Of a DNA stretch of 64,000 bases, positions 36,791 to 48,000 are shown one piece after another. Each line of letters begins with the position of its first letter. Positions within the stretch are counted from its first letter, which is position 1. The notes beneath the pieces are model-generated. The model had not been told where the DNA came from and did not search any database. It worked only from the letters and a program-made list of their open reading frames with translations. Source of the stretch: Xenorhabdus indica (GTDB lineage: Bacteria; Pseudomonadota; Gammaproteobacteria; Enterobacterales; Enterobacteriaceae); assembly GCF_014467235.1 (NCBI RefSeq), contig NZ_NKHP01000016.1:40885-104884 (forward strand), written 5' to 3'. The translations under genes were made by a program, and so were the position numbers.

Positions 36791-37957
36791 TTACATAACA
36801 GCATCTATGACAGTATCCTGCACTTGAGTTATCTGGCGCGATTCAGCAATGACATCGTTGATTAATACATCGATTTTACTACTGTCGTGATGATGTGCTG
36901 TGGTGATTAGGTGTGCAACATTTCCCGACGTTGCCAGACAATGCTTCTTCCAGACGGCTGCCGACGGGCATGGAAATACCACCGTAATGGAGTTGTCATG
37001 ACGCCAAGCGTTTATTCCGGCAGCACGGAAACACTTGACGGCATATTGTGCCATCTCTAGGCAGTGTTTGGTGCGGCGTTGCCAATCGGCAAACGAGTGA
37101 CTGCGAATGGCCGCCCACATCATTAGTGGTGTCTGGCCATTACGTGAACCTGAGATAGTCTTGTCTTGAGCCGAAATGTAATCAACATCGACTGTAATAC
37201 GCTCAACATTTTTCCGTTTTGCAACAACAATCCCGCAAGGAATGGGGGAACCTATCATTTTGTGCCCAGAGACACAGATGGAGTCGATACCATCTGCAAA
37301 GGTAAAAGGCTGCGGGTTCTCTACGAATGGCAAGATCATCCCACTTAAGGCTGCGTCAGCGTGCAGATAGTAATTCTCGCGAGTGATACCGACTTGCTGC
37401 ATACTTTGTTGAATGATCTTTATGTTATCCACCGCACCGCGCAATGTCGTGCCGATATTGGCAAAGATGATTGGGTGTGGTTCTTTATGGGCGATGATCT
37501 TCTGTATCAGGTCGTTATAATCTATCTCACCAGTGGGTAAGGATTCTACTAAACAAGATTTGATACGCAGTAACTTGACGATTTTTGCCACCGAATAATG
37601 CGTATCTTTTGAATAATAAAGTGTTCCCTCCGGGAATAGTTCTCGCCCAAGATAGCAGCCGAACATATTACCCTCCGTTCCTCCGTTGGTAACATAACCC
37701 CAACTGTCTTCGAAAGGGATTTTGAACAGTTCAGCAAAGTATTTCATGACCTCTTTTTCGAACTCAAAAGAGTTTAAGAGATAGTTGCACTCCGCTCCCC
37801 AGTCACCACAATTATTGAGAGAGAACTGCATGAATCTCTGTAAATAAGAATAATCAAAATCTGAGGACTCAGGATAGCCGATATTAAAATACTGGTTTTT
37901 AACACAGTAATGCCAAAACGCATCTAGCCTGTTCTTATCGGCAACGGACAATGTCAT
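36791..37957 (-). CDS. hdc: PLP-dependent histidine decarboxylase
   Basis: With the ATG at 37957 the protein has 388 aa and begins [20 protein letters not shown], as in the PLP-type histidine decarboxylases of Morganella and Klebsiella. The PLP lysine is Lys233 in [11 protein letters not shown]; His120 in KDTHYSV stacks on the cofactor in this family. It makes histamine from histidine. Its start overlaps the hydroxylase gene by 23 bp and a ribosome site (ACCGGAGATAAAG) lies in that gene. The same partner genes occur in anguibactin and acinetobactin loci, where histamine is N-hydroxylated and built into the siderophore. Confidence 0.94.
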   Translation of the reverse strand: MTLSVADKNRLDAFWHYCVKNQYFNIGYPESSDFDYSYLQRFMQFSLNNCGDWGAECNYLLNSFEFEKEVMKYFAELFKIPFEDSWGYVTNGGTEGNMFGCYLGRELFPEGTLYYSKDTHYSVAKIVKLLRIKSCLVESLPTGEIDYNDLIQKIIAHKEPHPIIFANIGTTLRGAVDNIKIIQQSMQQVGITRENYYLHADAALSGMILPFVENPQPFTFADGIDSICVSGHKMIGSPIPCGIVVAKRKNVERITVDVDYISAQDKTISGSRNGQTPLMMWAAIRSHSFADWQRRTKHCLEMAQYAVKCFRAAGINAWRHDNSITVVFPCPSAAVWKKHCLATSGNVAHLITTAHHHDSSKIDVLINDVIAESRQITQVQDTVIDAVM

Positions 37958-39290
37958 CTTTATCTCCGGTATCGTGACACTCTGGCAGACCAAAGCTCTG
38001 AAATGACGAGTTTTGAGGCAAGCGATAATACTCTCGTCCAAGAAGCTGGTTGGCAATAATCCCATTGCGATACGCGCCAAGCCCCAGATCGGGAGAGCCA
38101 ATACCATGCTGAAAAATCTCAGCATTCTGGACGAAAATAAGGCCTTTTCCTTTGTCAAGGCGCTGAGCACTAAAGTCCTCTTTTACAATAAGATCACCAT
38201 AATCGTCGGTTGCAAGCACTGTATTTTTGAGTCCTTCTAACCATTCGGGGCGGGTATGCTCATAACCTGTTGCAGCGACAATAGCATCGGTTTCAATGAC
38301 GCCGACTTTATCGAGATGCCGATGACGAAAAACGACCCGCAATGCCTCAGAGTCTCCAGTGTTTTCCACCTGCACGACTTCGCAGTTTGAAACAAGTAAA
38401 AGTCCTGGATCACGACCGCCGATGGAGCCTTCATACAAAATGTCGAAGATATCTGCGATAGTTGAGTAGCTGATACCTTTATAAAGTCCCCCCTGACCCG
38501 CCACGATCTTGCGGCGTTTCTCTCTTGTTATACTGTGAAAATGGTTCATGTAGGCTGGCGTGAAACATTCCTGACCGAGTTTCGACGATTCCATAGGATG
38601 AAAACCAGCAGATCGGGTAATCCACTGGATTGAAGCACCGGCCTCTATCATTTCAGGCGTCAACGCCTTGTAGAGCGCCAGCACGCATTCGGCAGCACTT
38701 TGCCCTGAACCAATTACCGTGACACGCCGGCACGTTGAGAGCTGTGCACGTCTGTTTATGAACTCTGCCGAATGTAAGATAGGCGCTTTGGTCTGGATTT
38801 TAGCCCACTCAGGCAGAAACGGAGCGGTTCCTATACCGATAGCAAGGTTACGACTGTAATACTGATGCGTCGATCCCGTATGAGACTTACTTTCAATAAT
38901 GAAATGATCGGAAACCGGATCATAAGCCACATCAATGACATTTTCACCGAACTGGCAGGAGGGAAGCTGTTGCGTCACCCAGCGGCAATAATGGTCATAT
39001 TCCTGGCGTGGGATCTGAAAGTTTTCATAATAGTAGAATTTGTAAAGACGATCATGCTTATGAAGATAATTAAGAAAACTCAGAGGGTGTGTAGGCTCTG
39101 CCATTGTTACCAGATCCGCCAGGAATGGAACCTGCAGCGTTGTACCGGGTAACAGGAGACCCTCATGCCAGCGAAACTCAGGCTTACGTTCGAGGAAAAG
39201 GCTGGTCAGATCAGTGTGTGACGAAAGCAGCGCCGCCAATCCCAGATTGAAGGGGCCAATACCAATACCGATCAGGTCAATATCATTCAT
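37935..39290 (-). CDS. N-hydroxylating monooxygenase, probable histamine N-hydroxylase (BasC/AngU-like)
   Basis: A protein of 451 aa of the lysine/ornithine N-monooxygenase family (IucD/PvdA). FAD motif [15 protein letters not shown] at the start, [25 protein letters not shown] motif [15 protein letters not shown] near residue 190, and a C-terminal [11 protein letters not shown]. The adjacent histidine decarboxylase makes histamine the most likely substrate. It follows the large NRPS gene with a one-base gap. Confidence 0.9.
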   Translation of the reverse strand: MNDIDLIGIGIGPFNLGLAALLSSHTDLTSLFLERKPEFRWHEGLLLPGTTLQVPFLADLVTMAEPTHPLSFLNYLHKHDRLYKFYYYENFQIPRQEYDHYCRWVTQQLPSCQFGENVIDVAYDPVSDHFIIESKSHTGSTHQYYSRNLAIGIGTAPFLPEWAKIQTKAPILHSAEFINRRAQLSTCRRVTVIGSGQSAAECVLALYKALTPEMIEAGASIQWITRSAGFHPMESSKLGQECFTPAYMNHFHSITREKRRKIVAGQGGLYKGISYSTIADIFDILYEGSIGGRDPGLLLVSNCEVVQVENTGDSEALRVVFRHRHLDKVGVIETDAIVAATGYEHTRPEWLEGLKNTVLATDDYGDLIVKEDFSAQRLDKGKGLIFVQNAEIFQHGIGSPDLGLGAYRNGIIANQLLGREYYRLPQNSSFQSFGLPECHDTGDKDDIVRCR

Positions 39291-39291
39291 A

Positions 39292-42200
39292 TTAATAATC
39301 CGGACTGTTTTCTAAAGTTTTTTCATTAAGATGCTGTTCGACTTCTGCCACGTTACGGCAACGCAGCAGTTGCGAGAGCGGAAGCACGATCGCAAATTCC
39401 TCACAGATCCGTGCTGAAATTGTTTTCAGATGCTGAGGACGCAGCCCCATGCTGATGAAGTCGCTGGCTCCATCGATGTGGCTAGCGTGCGATTGGCCGA
39501 GTATGTCCAGATAGATTTCCAGCACCTTCTTTTTCATCGCTGTTTCTCGCGTAGGAAAAGAGTCGTGCCGAATAGGCGGTTGTTCATGCACCGATTCCAT
39601 CAGCAGGCTACGTGCTTTAGAGCGATCAGGTTTGCCATTTGGTGAGAGCGGTAATTCGGTGACCGGCAGGATCCTTGTTGGGATATGCGATGGTGGCAGA
39701 CATTGGCAGGCATATTTGCGCAATTCTGCTCCTGACAAAGTATCCTCTTGTAACGGCACATAAAGTACGCCGATGGAAGTCTCACCGTGCATTTCCTCGC
39801 CATAGTCCACCACAAGAACATGCTTAACCGATGGATGGCGAACCAGTTCATTCTCGATGTCCGGTAATGAAATACGTACTCCACGCACTTTGACGTAACC
39901 GTTGACACGGCTATCGAAGACAATGATGCCATCACGACGATAGTGCCCATGATCACCGGTCCGGAACGCGCGGATCTCTTCTCCGTTTGTATCCTTGATG
40001 GTCACAAAATTGATCTGGGTGAGGATTCCGTTTTCCAGATAACCCAATGCGACATTGACGCCTGTCGTATGAATAAGGCCAGTAACACCCACCGGACAAT
40101 GATCGCCATGCCTGTTTAGCAGAAAATAGCTGTTAGCCGGTAAGGGCCTTCCATAAGGGATCAGACTAACGTCGTCCAACCCTATTTCATGCCATATACT
40201 CCATATAGTCGTCTCTGTTGGTCCCCCCAACGAAATCAACCGAACTGACGGCAGGAGTGTACGCAGGCTACCAATAACAGCCGGTTTGATGTAATCACCA
40301 CCCTGAGCAATCAGCCGCAGGCTTTTCAATTCATTCCCCTGGCGGCACGCGAGAAGCATTTCCAGAATAGCGGGTACAGAGCACCATAATGTCACCTTGT
40401 GCTCGGCAACCAACTGGTTCCAGCGTAGTGCATCCTTTTCTTCACCGATAGCGGGAAGAACAAGGGTCGCACCTACAGTCAGGCAGCCAAAAACGTCGAA
40501 GACCGACATATCATGATGCAAAGGCGTGACAGAAATGAAGACATCCCGATGCGTTATAGACCATTCGTCAAGGGTACTGGTGATGACATTCGATGTTGAT
40601 TTATTGGATAAAACAACGCATTTCGGCCTTCCGGTTGTTCCGGATGTGTAGAGGTAGTAGGCGGGCGCTTCGCTTGATGAGAGAGCGTCAAGCATAAGCG
40701 GCAGTTCCGCCAAGGGCTCGGCAGACAAGAGTTTTTCAGGTGTTTCTGCTGGATGTTTAATCTCTTCTCTTTTTGTTGTTACCACAAGATCTGGATGGCA
40801 GTTTTCAAGGAGATAATGTAGTCGCTCTGAGGGAGAATCTGCGTCTATCGGAACCCAGATCACCCCCGTCAGCGCACAGGCTAGGGTCACGGCCGTGTGC
40901 TCAGGCCCACGGTGCATACAGAGCGCAACGACACTGCCCTTGGCAAGCCCTTTCTCCATGAAAGCTCCCATTATTCGACGCACATTACGCCCCAGTTCGG
41001 CGTAGCTGACATGCCTGTCGCCACTGATAAGTGCCGTTTTGGTGTTTTTGCTGTCGAAGATATTGGTGGCTATCCGGCTGAGAAATCGCCCGCAGTGAAA
41101 ATCAGCTTCAATGCCATTCAATCGATAGTGGTTTGTATCGATAATATCCTGCGCCGAAATTGCGAATACGCCTGAAGCTGCGATGGCCTGTATTGCCTTG
41201 TCTATAGCGCTTAAAATATCTCGAACGAGAGCCGATTCAATCGCCGCAGTAGCATAATCAATGTCAAAGACAAGCGCTTTGTCTGCATTGATCGAAAAAC
41301 GAATATCCATCGCAACTTGTGGTGTCTGCGTCAGCCCACTGTGCAACCGCATACAACTGTCCTGACCTGATACCGGCCACGAAAGTCCGTTGGTAATCAC
41401 TACCGGTAAAACAGGGCCAGCACCATGCTTTTCAACCAGAAGCCGGGTAATATCTATACCTGAAAATGCAAGATGTTCGAGCCCTTCCAGCACATCGTTC
41501 TGTAAGGTGTTGGCTCGCTCAGAAAGGTTGCCCTGTTCAGCATTCCAGTTGACCACAATAAAACTTGAACGATTACACAAAACACCGGATACCTGCGGCG
41601 CGACGGGAACACCGATGAACAAACTCTTCTCTTCGATCCAATGGGACATAACCTCAAGTACCAGTGTCATGATGGCAGAATTCTTGAAAAGCATTTGCTT
41701 GGCGCCGGCTTTCGACACTGCGATATAATCTTCCCGTGCTACAATCAGGCTTTGCCGTGCATAGAGGGAAGTGCCTATTTGTGCCAGTGGTTTTATCCAC
41801 GGAAACCGTAGTGGACTGCTGACTGCCTCAAGCTTTGTTTTCCAATATGCTTCATCCATCTTGCGTCTTTCAGAGATATCTTCACCATCCAAGGGGGCAT
41901 CAGTATCCGCCACGATTGATACCTTACCCTCGAAAAGCTCTACCATCAGGGCAGCTATAGACCGTCCATCAAGGATCAGTGCGTCGAAACGAACAAACGC
42001 GATCAGATTATCCTCTTCCGGTTTATTTTCCGGCAAACGGAACAGCGTGATGCCCCACGGAGAGCGATCCAAATCGAAAAGCGCATGCGCAAATTCTTCA
42101 CGGTAGTTTTCCACATGACGGAGTGCCTCTTCCCTTAACATGGTGCTCAGGTCGATTTGCTGTAAATGGATATCCGCTTCTGCGCTAACATATTGGACGA

Positions 42201-43791
42201 GTCGTTTTGCATCTATACGGGTGCGCAAACTTTCATGTCGCTGAACCATATCCGTTAGGTGATTTCGCAGACGTGCCAATTCCATGCGTCCGCGATATTC
42301 GCGAAATTCTTGCATCGCAACGCCACTAAGCGGTAATTCTGCTCGCCGCCCAAGCAGATATGCCAGTTGCAGGGAGGTTAATGGTTTTTCCATGCTGTTC
42401 TTCTGGTCGATTTTTACAGTAGAGCCAGTGGCGCTGATTCTGGCTGTCGGTGATGGGGCTGCTACTTCATCGGGTGAATATATTTCATCGGGTGAATGTA
42501 TTGCCTCATCGAAGCGTTGCGGATATGTGGCGATTTCACGGACGAAATTGACAAAACTGTCGAACATTGGGGTTATCCATTCTTCTGGCAGCATATCCAG
42601 ACGAATGTCCCAGTTGATGAGAATACCACCGTCGGCGGAAGCAACTTGTGCATCGAGCGCAACTTGAGGACCTTGTGAGATAACCCAGTTCATGGGACCA
42701 AATGCGTGCCTGACGCGATCTGAGAGGAGCTCGCCCCTTGGTATATCCAGTGCTGCGGTGAAGACGACAGGAGTCAATTGCGTCGCACCATGATGTCGGG
42801 AAAGATCGCGCATCAGATTCACACCCGGATAAGTCGAATGGGCGAGCAAATCTGTCAGTTGCCCGCCAAGCCGTTTACAAAGATCAGCAGGGCTTTCTGT
42901 TTCATTGATACCCACGCCGAGAATGAGCACATTAGAGAAATCGCCGACAATCCTCTCCACGTTATCCACAAGGGGGGAACGCCAGAACATCGGCACATTG
43001 AGCCGAAAGCATTTATCTCCGGTATGCCTTCCAAGAACAATAGAGAAAAGTCCCAGCATCAAGCTCGACATGGTTATACTGTGTGTTCGGGCAAGCCTTT
43101 TCAACGCCTGACGCTCGTCTGGCTGGAGCCAGGCTGCCAGACGATGGCTGCGAGCTTGATTGGTCAAAGTTTTGTTAATAGGCAACACGGGGGCAGGCGG
43201 AATGTGTGGAATACGTGAGCGCCACCAGATTCTGTCCCTTTCACGGGCAGCTTTTAAATAGGGATCGGTGCGCACTTGGTCGCACCAGTCGAAATAGGAC
43301 GCGATGACCGGAGCCGGCTGATCCGGGTTATCATAAAATATCGCCAGATCCTCCATTAATACCCTGAAACTCGAAGGATCGATAGCTATCATATCTGTAT
43401 CGACATGCAGGCGAAATTTCCCGCCATCTCGCAGACTGAGCGAAAAACGGGACGCCTGACCAGAAGAAAGATCAAGCTTCTGGTGAGTCCACTCCATGCG
43501 TTTAACAAGAAATAACCTTGCCTCCTCCTGTTCTGGTAATCCCCTAAAATCCTCAATCTCCAGCAACAACGACTCATCGGATGGAATAACAGACTGAAGC
43601 CCTTCAGCGTTGACACAGAGTCTTAGCATGGGGTGCAGAGAACAAACGCGTTCCAAAGCCTGTTTAAATTTTTCTATCTCAATGTCATAGCCGTCGAATT
43701 CAGCATAAAGATGCGCGGCAACGCCTCCCAAATCGGTCTGAACGTTACGTCCGACCCAGCAGGCCGCCTGCATTGACGTTAATTCTCTCAT
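39292..43791 (-). CDS. Siderophore NRPS, Cy-Cy-A-PCP, carrier domain without its serine
   Basis: A protein of 1499 aa. Two N-terminal cyclisation domains carry DxxxxDxxS: Asp133/Asp138/Ser141 (DMIAIDPSS) and Asp603/Asp608/Ser611 (DALILDGRS). They are followed by an adenylation domain at about 930-1400 (YLYTSGTTGRPKC, GGPTETTIWS, FRTGDHG, NGKPDRSKAR), then a C-terminal PCP-like domain. In the PCP the expected GGDS core is replaced by MGLRPQHL, with Pro1452 where the phosphopantetheine Ser should be. AngR of Vibrio anguillarum also lacks a functional carrier Ser, and there AngM supplies the carrier. Cyclisation domains imply Cys, Ser or Thr as substrate, so an oxazoline or thiazoline ring. I do not assign the residue. 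Confidence 0.93.
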   Translation of the reverse strand: MRELTSMQAACWVGRNVQTDLGGVAAHLYAEFDGYDIEIEKFKQALERVCSLHPMLRLCVNAEGLQSVIPSDESLLLEIEDFRGLPEQEEARLFLVKRMEWTHQKLDLSSGQASRFSLSLRDGGKFRLHVDTDMIAIDPSSFRVLMEDLAIFYDNPDQPAPVIASYFDWCDQVRTDPYLKAARERDRIWWRSRIPHIPPAPVLPINKTLTNQARSHRLAAWLQPDERQALKRLARTHSITMSSLMLGLFSIVLGRHTGDKCFRLNVPMFWRSPLVDNVERIVGDFSNVLILGVGINETESPADLCKRLGGQLTDLLAHSTYPGVNLMRDLSRHHGATQLTPVVFTAALDIPRGELLSDRVRHAFGPMNWVISQGPQVALDAQVASADGGILINWDIRLDMLPEEWITPMFDSFVNFVREIATYPQRFDEAIHSPDEIYSPDEVAAPSPTARISATGSTVKIDQKNSMEKPLTSLQLAYLLGRRAELPLSGVAMQEFREYRGRMELARLRNHLTDMVQRHESLRTRIDAKRLVQYVSAEADIHLQQIDLSTMLREEALRHVENYREEFAHALFDLDRSPWGITLFRLPENKPEEDNLIAFVRFDALILDGRSIAALMVELFEGKVSIVADTDAPLDGEDISERRKMDEAYWKTKLEAVSSPLRFPWIKPLAQIGTSLYARQSLIVAREDYIAVSKAGAKQMLFKNSAIMTLVLEVMSHWIEEKSLFIGVPVAPQVSGVLCNRSSFIVVNWNAEQGNLSERANTLQNDVLEGLEHLAFSGIDITRLLVEKHGAGPVLPVVITNGLSWPVSGQDSCMRLHSGLTQTPQVAMDIRFSINADKALVFDIDYATAAIESALVRDILSAIDKAIQAIAASGVFAISAQDIIDTNHYRLNGIEADFHCGRFLSRIATNIFDSKNTKTALISGDRHVSYAELGRNVRRIMGAFMEKGLAKGSVVALCMHRGPEHTAVTLACALTGVIWVPIDADSPSERLHYLLENCHPDLVVTTKREEIKHPAETPEKLLSAEPLAELPLMLDALSSSEAPAYYLYTSGTTGRPKCVVLSNKSTSNVITSTLDEWSITHRDVFISVTPLHHDMSVFDVFGCLTVGATLVLPAIGEEKDALRWNQLVAEHKVTLWCSVPAILEMLLACRQGNELKSLRLIAQGGDYIKPAVIGSLRTLLPSVRLISLGGPTETTIWSIWHEIGLDDVSLIPYGRPLPANSYFLLNRHGDHCPVGVTGLIHTTGVNVALGYLENGILTQINFVTIKDTNGEEIRAFRTGDHGHYRRDGIIVFDSRVNGYVKVRGVRISLPDIENELVRHPSVKHVLVVDYGEEMHGETSIGVLYVPLQEDTLSGAELRKYACQCLPPSHIPTRILPVTELPLSPNGKPDRSKARSLLMESVHEQPPIRHDSFPTRETAMKKKVLEIYLDILGQSHASHIDGASDFISMGLRPQHLKTISARICEEFAIVLPLSQLLRCRNVAEVEQHLNEKTLENSPDY

Positions 43792-43880
43792 AGTTTATTC
43801 ACGTGGTTGAAAAATCTTGATTAATGGAGCTAGTATAAAAATATGTTGAATTCACACAGCTTCTGGAGGACGAGATCATT

Positions 43881-44840
43881 TTATTGCTTTGTCTTAGCCC
43901 ATTCTCCCACGGCTTTGAGAGTATGTTCCGCGCTGGCAAACGTGGGGGTAAAAACTTTGCCTGCGTTAAGAAAAATAATCCGTTTTTCACGAGCGGGTTT
44001 CATATAGTGAGCCCACCCAGGCACGATACGATCAAGTGCGGAGCGAATAGCGTTTTCATCGTGCTCCTTGCTGCCCCAACTGTTGAGTACGACCAGAACG
44101 TCCGGATTGAGTTCGCCTAATTTGTCGGCACTCAACTGTAAAAGCAGTTGAGATGAGGTGACAGAAAGACCGCCTTGTGCCGAGAGATTCAGGCGAGTGA
44201 AACCAAGATCTTCCAACGCTTGAGTGAAACCAGTTGCTTCGCCGACGACATTGATTTGATCGGTTACAAGGATCGGTAGATAGGTCTTATTCGCCGGATT
44301 TTCCGGCAAAAGGGCACGTGTTGCCGCTATGTGTTGTAAATACATATCCCGTCGTTTTTGAAAATTCTGTTCACGTCCGGTCAGTTTGGCCAGATTTTCT
44401 TCAATATTGAAATTATGGAATTTTCCAGAAAGGAAATTTTGCAGATAGACAGGAGCGACCGTTGAAAGCTGTTTTACCTTGCCGATATCGAATTCTGTTC
44501 CAATAATGAGGTCGGGTTTAAGCGCGTAAAGTTTTTCCAGGTCGATTTCCTGGCCAGCACTGATACCTTGTGGTTTTGTGTACCCTTCACCGAGCACAGT
44601 ATCGACAAAATCTGTACCAAACTGATAGGTGCCATCTTCCGAACGACCATAACTGCCGACTGGTTGAACGCCCAGCTCCATTAGGGGCAGACCGATAGCT
44701 GGCTCGCTCATCACCACAATACGTTGTGGCTCCTCAGGAATAACGACTTCTCGTCCCATGGTATCCGTGACCTGCCGCGTTGCGGCAAAGGCCGATGCCC
44801 CTATCAAGCACAGTAATATGACAGTAATAGCAGATCGCAT
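43881..44840 (-). CDS. Periplasmic ferric-siderophore binding protein (FatB/BauB-like)
   Basis: A protein of 319 aa with a cleavable signal peptide (ITVILLCLIGASAFA) and the class III binding-protein layout: QVTDTMGREVVIPEEPQRIV at the start of the mature part, LKPDLIIGTEF in the first lobe, a long helix around residues 150-170 and LNPDVLVVLNSWGS in the second lobe. It would deliver the ferric siderophore to the permeases at 33818-35886. It sits between the two NRPS genes in the same transcription unit. Confidence 0.92.
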   Translation of the reverse strand: MRSAITVILLCLIGASAFAATRQVTDTMGREVVIPEEPQRIVVMSEPAIGLPLMELGVQPVGSYGRSEDGTYQFGTDFVDTVLGEGYTKPQGISAGQEIDLEKLYALKPDLIIGTEFDIGKVKQLSTVAPVYLQNFLSGKFHNFNIEENLAKLTGREQNFQKRRDMYLQHIAATRALLPENPANKTYLPILVTDQINVVGEATGFTQALEDLGFTRLNLSAQGGLSVTSSQLLLQLSADKLGELNPDVLVVLNSWGSKEHDENAIRSALDRIVPGWAHYMKPAREKRIIFLNAGKVFTPTFASAEHTLKAVGEWAKTKQ

Positions 44841-44941
44841 AACGTTTTCTCTTTTAAATCGGAGTAGGATTATATGGTTCGGTCAGGCACAAACCGCCCC
44901 TGACCGAACCCATCACGGTTGGTTCATCACCCCTATAGGCA

Positions 44942-47791
44942 TCACACAGGAACTTGAGCAAGGGGAAGGCTTGAGACCTCAGGTGTTGTGAAGAATGCGA
45001 AAACTTTATCTATTGTTTCACGGATGCGTTGGACATGTTCTTCAGGATAACGATCCGCACGGTAAGTTATCACCAGTCGCATTATTCTTTCTCCATCAAT
45101 GACATCTTCCATGATCTCGAATTGAAGACCGAACATGGATTCTTTTTTATCGGGATCGATTTGCCGATAGCGTATATCGTTGCCAGACGGGGTTTTAAGA
45201 GCGCCATTCAGCGCATTATTGGCATGAATTTGAATATAAACGTCGAAGATTAGACCATCCTCAGGTGTCATTCCCAGCGATTGTTGAATAAGATCGAGCG
45301 GTACATCTGCATACGGCATTGAATTATTGATAGTATCTCTGGTGTCTTCGATCAGTGTGACGACGGGTTTTTCTGGATAGAACTGCAACCGATGAGCAAC
45401 CATAGTGGTAAAATAGCCTACTGTTTCATAGGTATTGGGATCGGTACGACCCGACGCAGAGGTACCTATCACGATATCCTTCAGATTGCCAAGTTTGTGC
45501 AGCGAAAGCGCAATGGCAGCGTAGACGACACTGAATAGGGATGCATTATTTTGCCGGGCAAAGGAATAAAGACGATGCGTGATTTCAGGTTTAGGTTTGT
45601 ACTCAATCCAGCCGGCTTCTGACGAACTTTCATGCGCAGCGATAGTCTTCCGGTTGTCAGATAAGGCGAGTTCTAACCCGCGCGTTGCATCACGTAACAT
45701 GTTAGTCCAGTAATCGAGATGCTTTTGATTAAAGCCGTCTGCCCGCTGTTGCTGAGCAAACTCATGAAATGACAATGCGGTTTTTTTCCACACAGGAGCC
45801 ATACTTACAGAGCGCGCTAAATAAGCCTGGGCAAGTTCCTCCATCAGGACATTCAATGACCATTCATCAATAACCATATGATGAACGAGGAATGACAATA
45901 TTTGACGTCCGGTTTCTGGATTGCGGATCAGCCGTATTCTGATCGGCAATTCGCGGGAAAGATCGAACTTATAAGCAGCTTCGTCATCAAGATGTACACC
46001 GTTGCTTTCGTGACTGCGCCAGAACCACTTATCATTGGTCACGTCCGACATGGCGACAATCTGCTGACAAGCCTCACCATTTTGAACATGGAATCGGGTG
46101 CGCAAGCTAGGATGACGCTCGATAAGATCAGAAAAAGCCTGCTCAAGGAGCGTTTCGTCAACCTCATCAAGAAAATCCAGCGCGAATGGCAGGTTGAAGA
46201 TGGTGCCGAATTCATAAGCGTTATAGGCATTCCAAAGAGAGGCTTGTGCGAGTGCCAAGGGAGCCATCAAACGATCGTTTTGTGTCTGCGCCAGAGGCTC
46301 CACGTCCTTGTTCTGATTTGTTATCACTGCGCGTGATGCCAAGGCGGCGGCAGAAGGATGGCTGAAGAAATCACCGAAGTGCACTTCCAGCCCGTGCGTG
46401 CCAAGCAGTTTACCGATAATGCGCGTTGCCAGCAGAGAATGGCCGCCACAGTCAAAAAAATCATCATCTATCGTCATATCTGTAACGGCTAAAGTTTCAC
46501 GGAACTCTGACAATATGATTGCTGCTATTTCATCTGTGCCAGCGGAGATCTCCTTTCCGGGGGCGTTGTGAGGGGAATACACAGCAGTGCCAGACACAGA
46601 GTTCGCGACTAAACCCGCAATGGCATCTTCATCACCTTTAAGACATGACACAAAACGACTTAGCAGAAACTCGCCGGTATGACCAGAAATCGCCTGGCCG
46701 GTTGTTAATATAAGGCTAATGTCCTCTGTACCTTCACACTCTGTTGCTAGTTCAAAATCGGGCCGCATTTCATAGGTTGGCAACAGGATAGGCTGACTCA
46801 GTAAGCTCTGTTGTCCAACCAGGCCATTCGGACGAGATAGCAACCGAACATATACCCAGGACTCATCACTCCCTGTTACGGGCGCACCGGAGAGAAGATT
46901 GTCTTCGTCTGGTTGCGCCTGAAGCTTATCCATGACGGATTTGATGATCTGTGCTTCCGCCATGCCACACTCGATAATCATGCGGCGGAAACCGTCCGAC
47001 TGTAACAGACAAAGTGCAATCTTTTCTTGACCGCCGAGCAGGCCAATGAATTGGGCGAATCTGGCTGAAATCACAGCCGACACACAGTGAATCAGTTTGT
47101 CGCGAGAAAGAGATGTTTTCAGTTCACTAATTTTAAGTCCTGTTTTCCAACGCAGTGCAAGCCGATCTTTACTCAAGCCGGCTGTTACACCAAAAGAGGA
47201 ATGAATGATGCTGTTCTCACTGTTGCAACAGCGCAGCCAGGAGATGAGAGAAGTCGGCTTTCCGTCGAAAGGTAGTAAGGAGACACGTTTTAGGGATGGG
47301 GGTTCTACCCAGTGACCGGCATAGGCGCGGATCAGTATTTCGAGTATCTCGTTTTCATGACAAGTTTGTGCCAATATCTCGTGCAAAATAAGAGATAAAA
47401 CAACTTCATTATTTTTTTGTATTATTAAAATCTTAAAGGGTGGATGTTGTTCAGGAACCCAAGCATCTGCTTGCACAGCTAGCATCTGATTGATCATGTC
47501 TGTATGTGAGCTAGCATGGAAAAACTCAAGGCAGGCTTGCCAGCCCACGATTCGGGTTTTATGCAACTCACCGTCATCATTTAACTCATAGCGTACGTTC
47601 AGATCCGGTATTGCCTCAATAACAGTCTGAATAGCATGTACCATCATTGAAATATTAACATTGTCATGAAGCCGCCAGGCTGAGAGCTGCTTGAGAATTC
47701 GGCCAGGATTCTGTTGCTGTAGCAGCCAGATATGTTCTTCATAACGGGATACGGATATGTGCGATGATTTTCCTGAATCAATATTCAACAT
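44942..47791 (-). CDS. Siderophore NRPS, degenerate C-PCP-C (AngM-like)
   Basis: A protein of 949 aa. The N-terminal ~400 residues look like a condensation-type domain whose catalytic HHxxxDG is lost (LHEILAQT at 136-143). A functional PCP follows, with Ser452 in DCGGHSLLATR. The C-terminal domain is an active condensation domain with His637/His638 and Asp642 in HHMVIDEWS. There is no adenylation or thioesterase domain. Role, by analogy with AngM: hold the amino acid on its PCP in place of the dead PCP of the partner, then release by condensation onto N-hydroxyhistamine. It is the first gene of the minus-strand operon. Confidence 0.9.
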   Translation of the reverse strand: MLNIDSGKSSHISVSRYEEHIWLLQQQNPGRILKQLSAWRLHDNVNISMMVHAIQTVIEAIPDLNVRYELNDDGELHKTRIVGWQACLEFFHASSHTDMINQMLAVQADAWVPEQHPPFKILIIQKNNEVVLSLILHEILAQTCHENEILEILIRAYAGHWVEPPSLKRVSLLPFDGKPTSLISWLRCCNSENSIIHSSFGVTAGLSKDRLALRWKTGLKISELKTSLSRDKLIHCVSAVISARFAQFIGLLGGQEKIALCLLQSDGFRRMIIECGMAEAQIIKSVMDKLQAQPDEDNLLSGAPVTGSDESWVYVRLLSRPNGLVGQQSLLSQPILLPTYEMRPDFELATECEGTEDISLILTTGQAISGHTGEFLLSRFVSCLKGDEDAIAGLVANSVSGTAVYSPHNAPGKEISAGTDEIAAIILSEFRETLAVTDMTIDDDFFDCGGHSLLATRIIGKLLGTHGLEVHFGDFFSHPSAAALASRAVITNQNKDVEPLAQTQNDRLMAPLALAQASLWNAYNAYEFGTIFNLPFALDFLDEVDETLLEQAFSDLIERHPSLRTRFHVQNGEACQQIVAMSDVTNDKWFWRSHESNGVHLDDEAAYKFDLSRELPIRIRLIRNPETGRQILSFLVHHMVIDEWSLNVLMEELAQAYLARSVSMAPVWKKTALSFHEFAQQQRADGFNQKHLDYWTNMLRDATRGLELALSDNRKTIAAHESSSEAGWIEYKPKPEITHRLYSFARQNNASLFSVVYAAIALSLHKLGNLKDIVIGTSASGRTDPNTYETVGYFTTMVAHRLQFYPEKPVVTLIEDTRDTINNSMPYADVPLDLIQQSLGMTPEDGLIFDVYIQIHANNALNGALKTPSGNDIRYRQIDPDKKESMFGLQFEIMEDVIDGERIMRLVITYRADRYPEEHVQRIRETIDKVFAFFTTPEVSSLPLAQVPV

Positions 47792-48000
47792 GGATTTTCT
47801 CGTTTTATCAAACTGAACAGTCTTTTTTTACAATGCATTAATACGAGCCAATATCCATTAAATGCCACATAGGGGGACTAATGCTGCCCGCAGGACGTGC
47901 GTTGCAGTGGCTGCTGTATTTGGAGCGAACTGACAAATATGCAATTGACAAATAGGGAGATTAACATAATATTTGGCATCCTGTGAATATTAATGATAGT

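Noticed and set aside
37958..38170. Upstream extension of the histidine decarboxylase frame
   Set aside because: Overlaps the N-hydroxylase coding sequence; family start MTLSVADKN lies at 37957.
42466..42503. Two copies of TCATCGGGTGAATATATT-like 18-mers
   Set aside because: A short in-frame duplication in the linker between the two cyclisation domains of the NRPS; ordinary linker variation.
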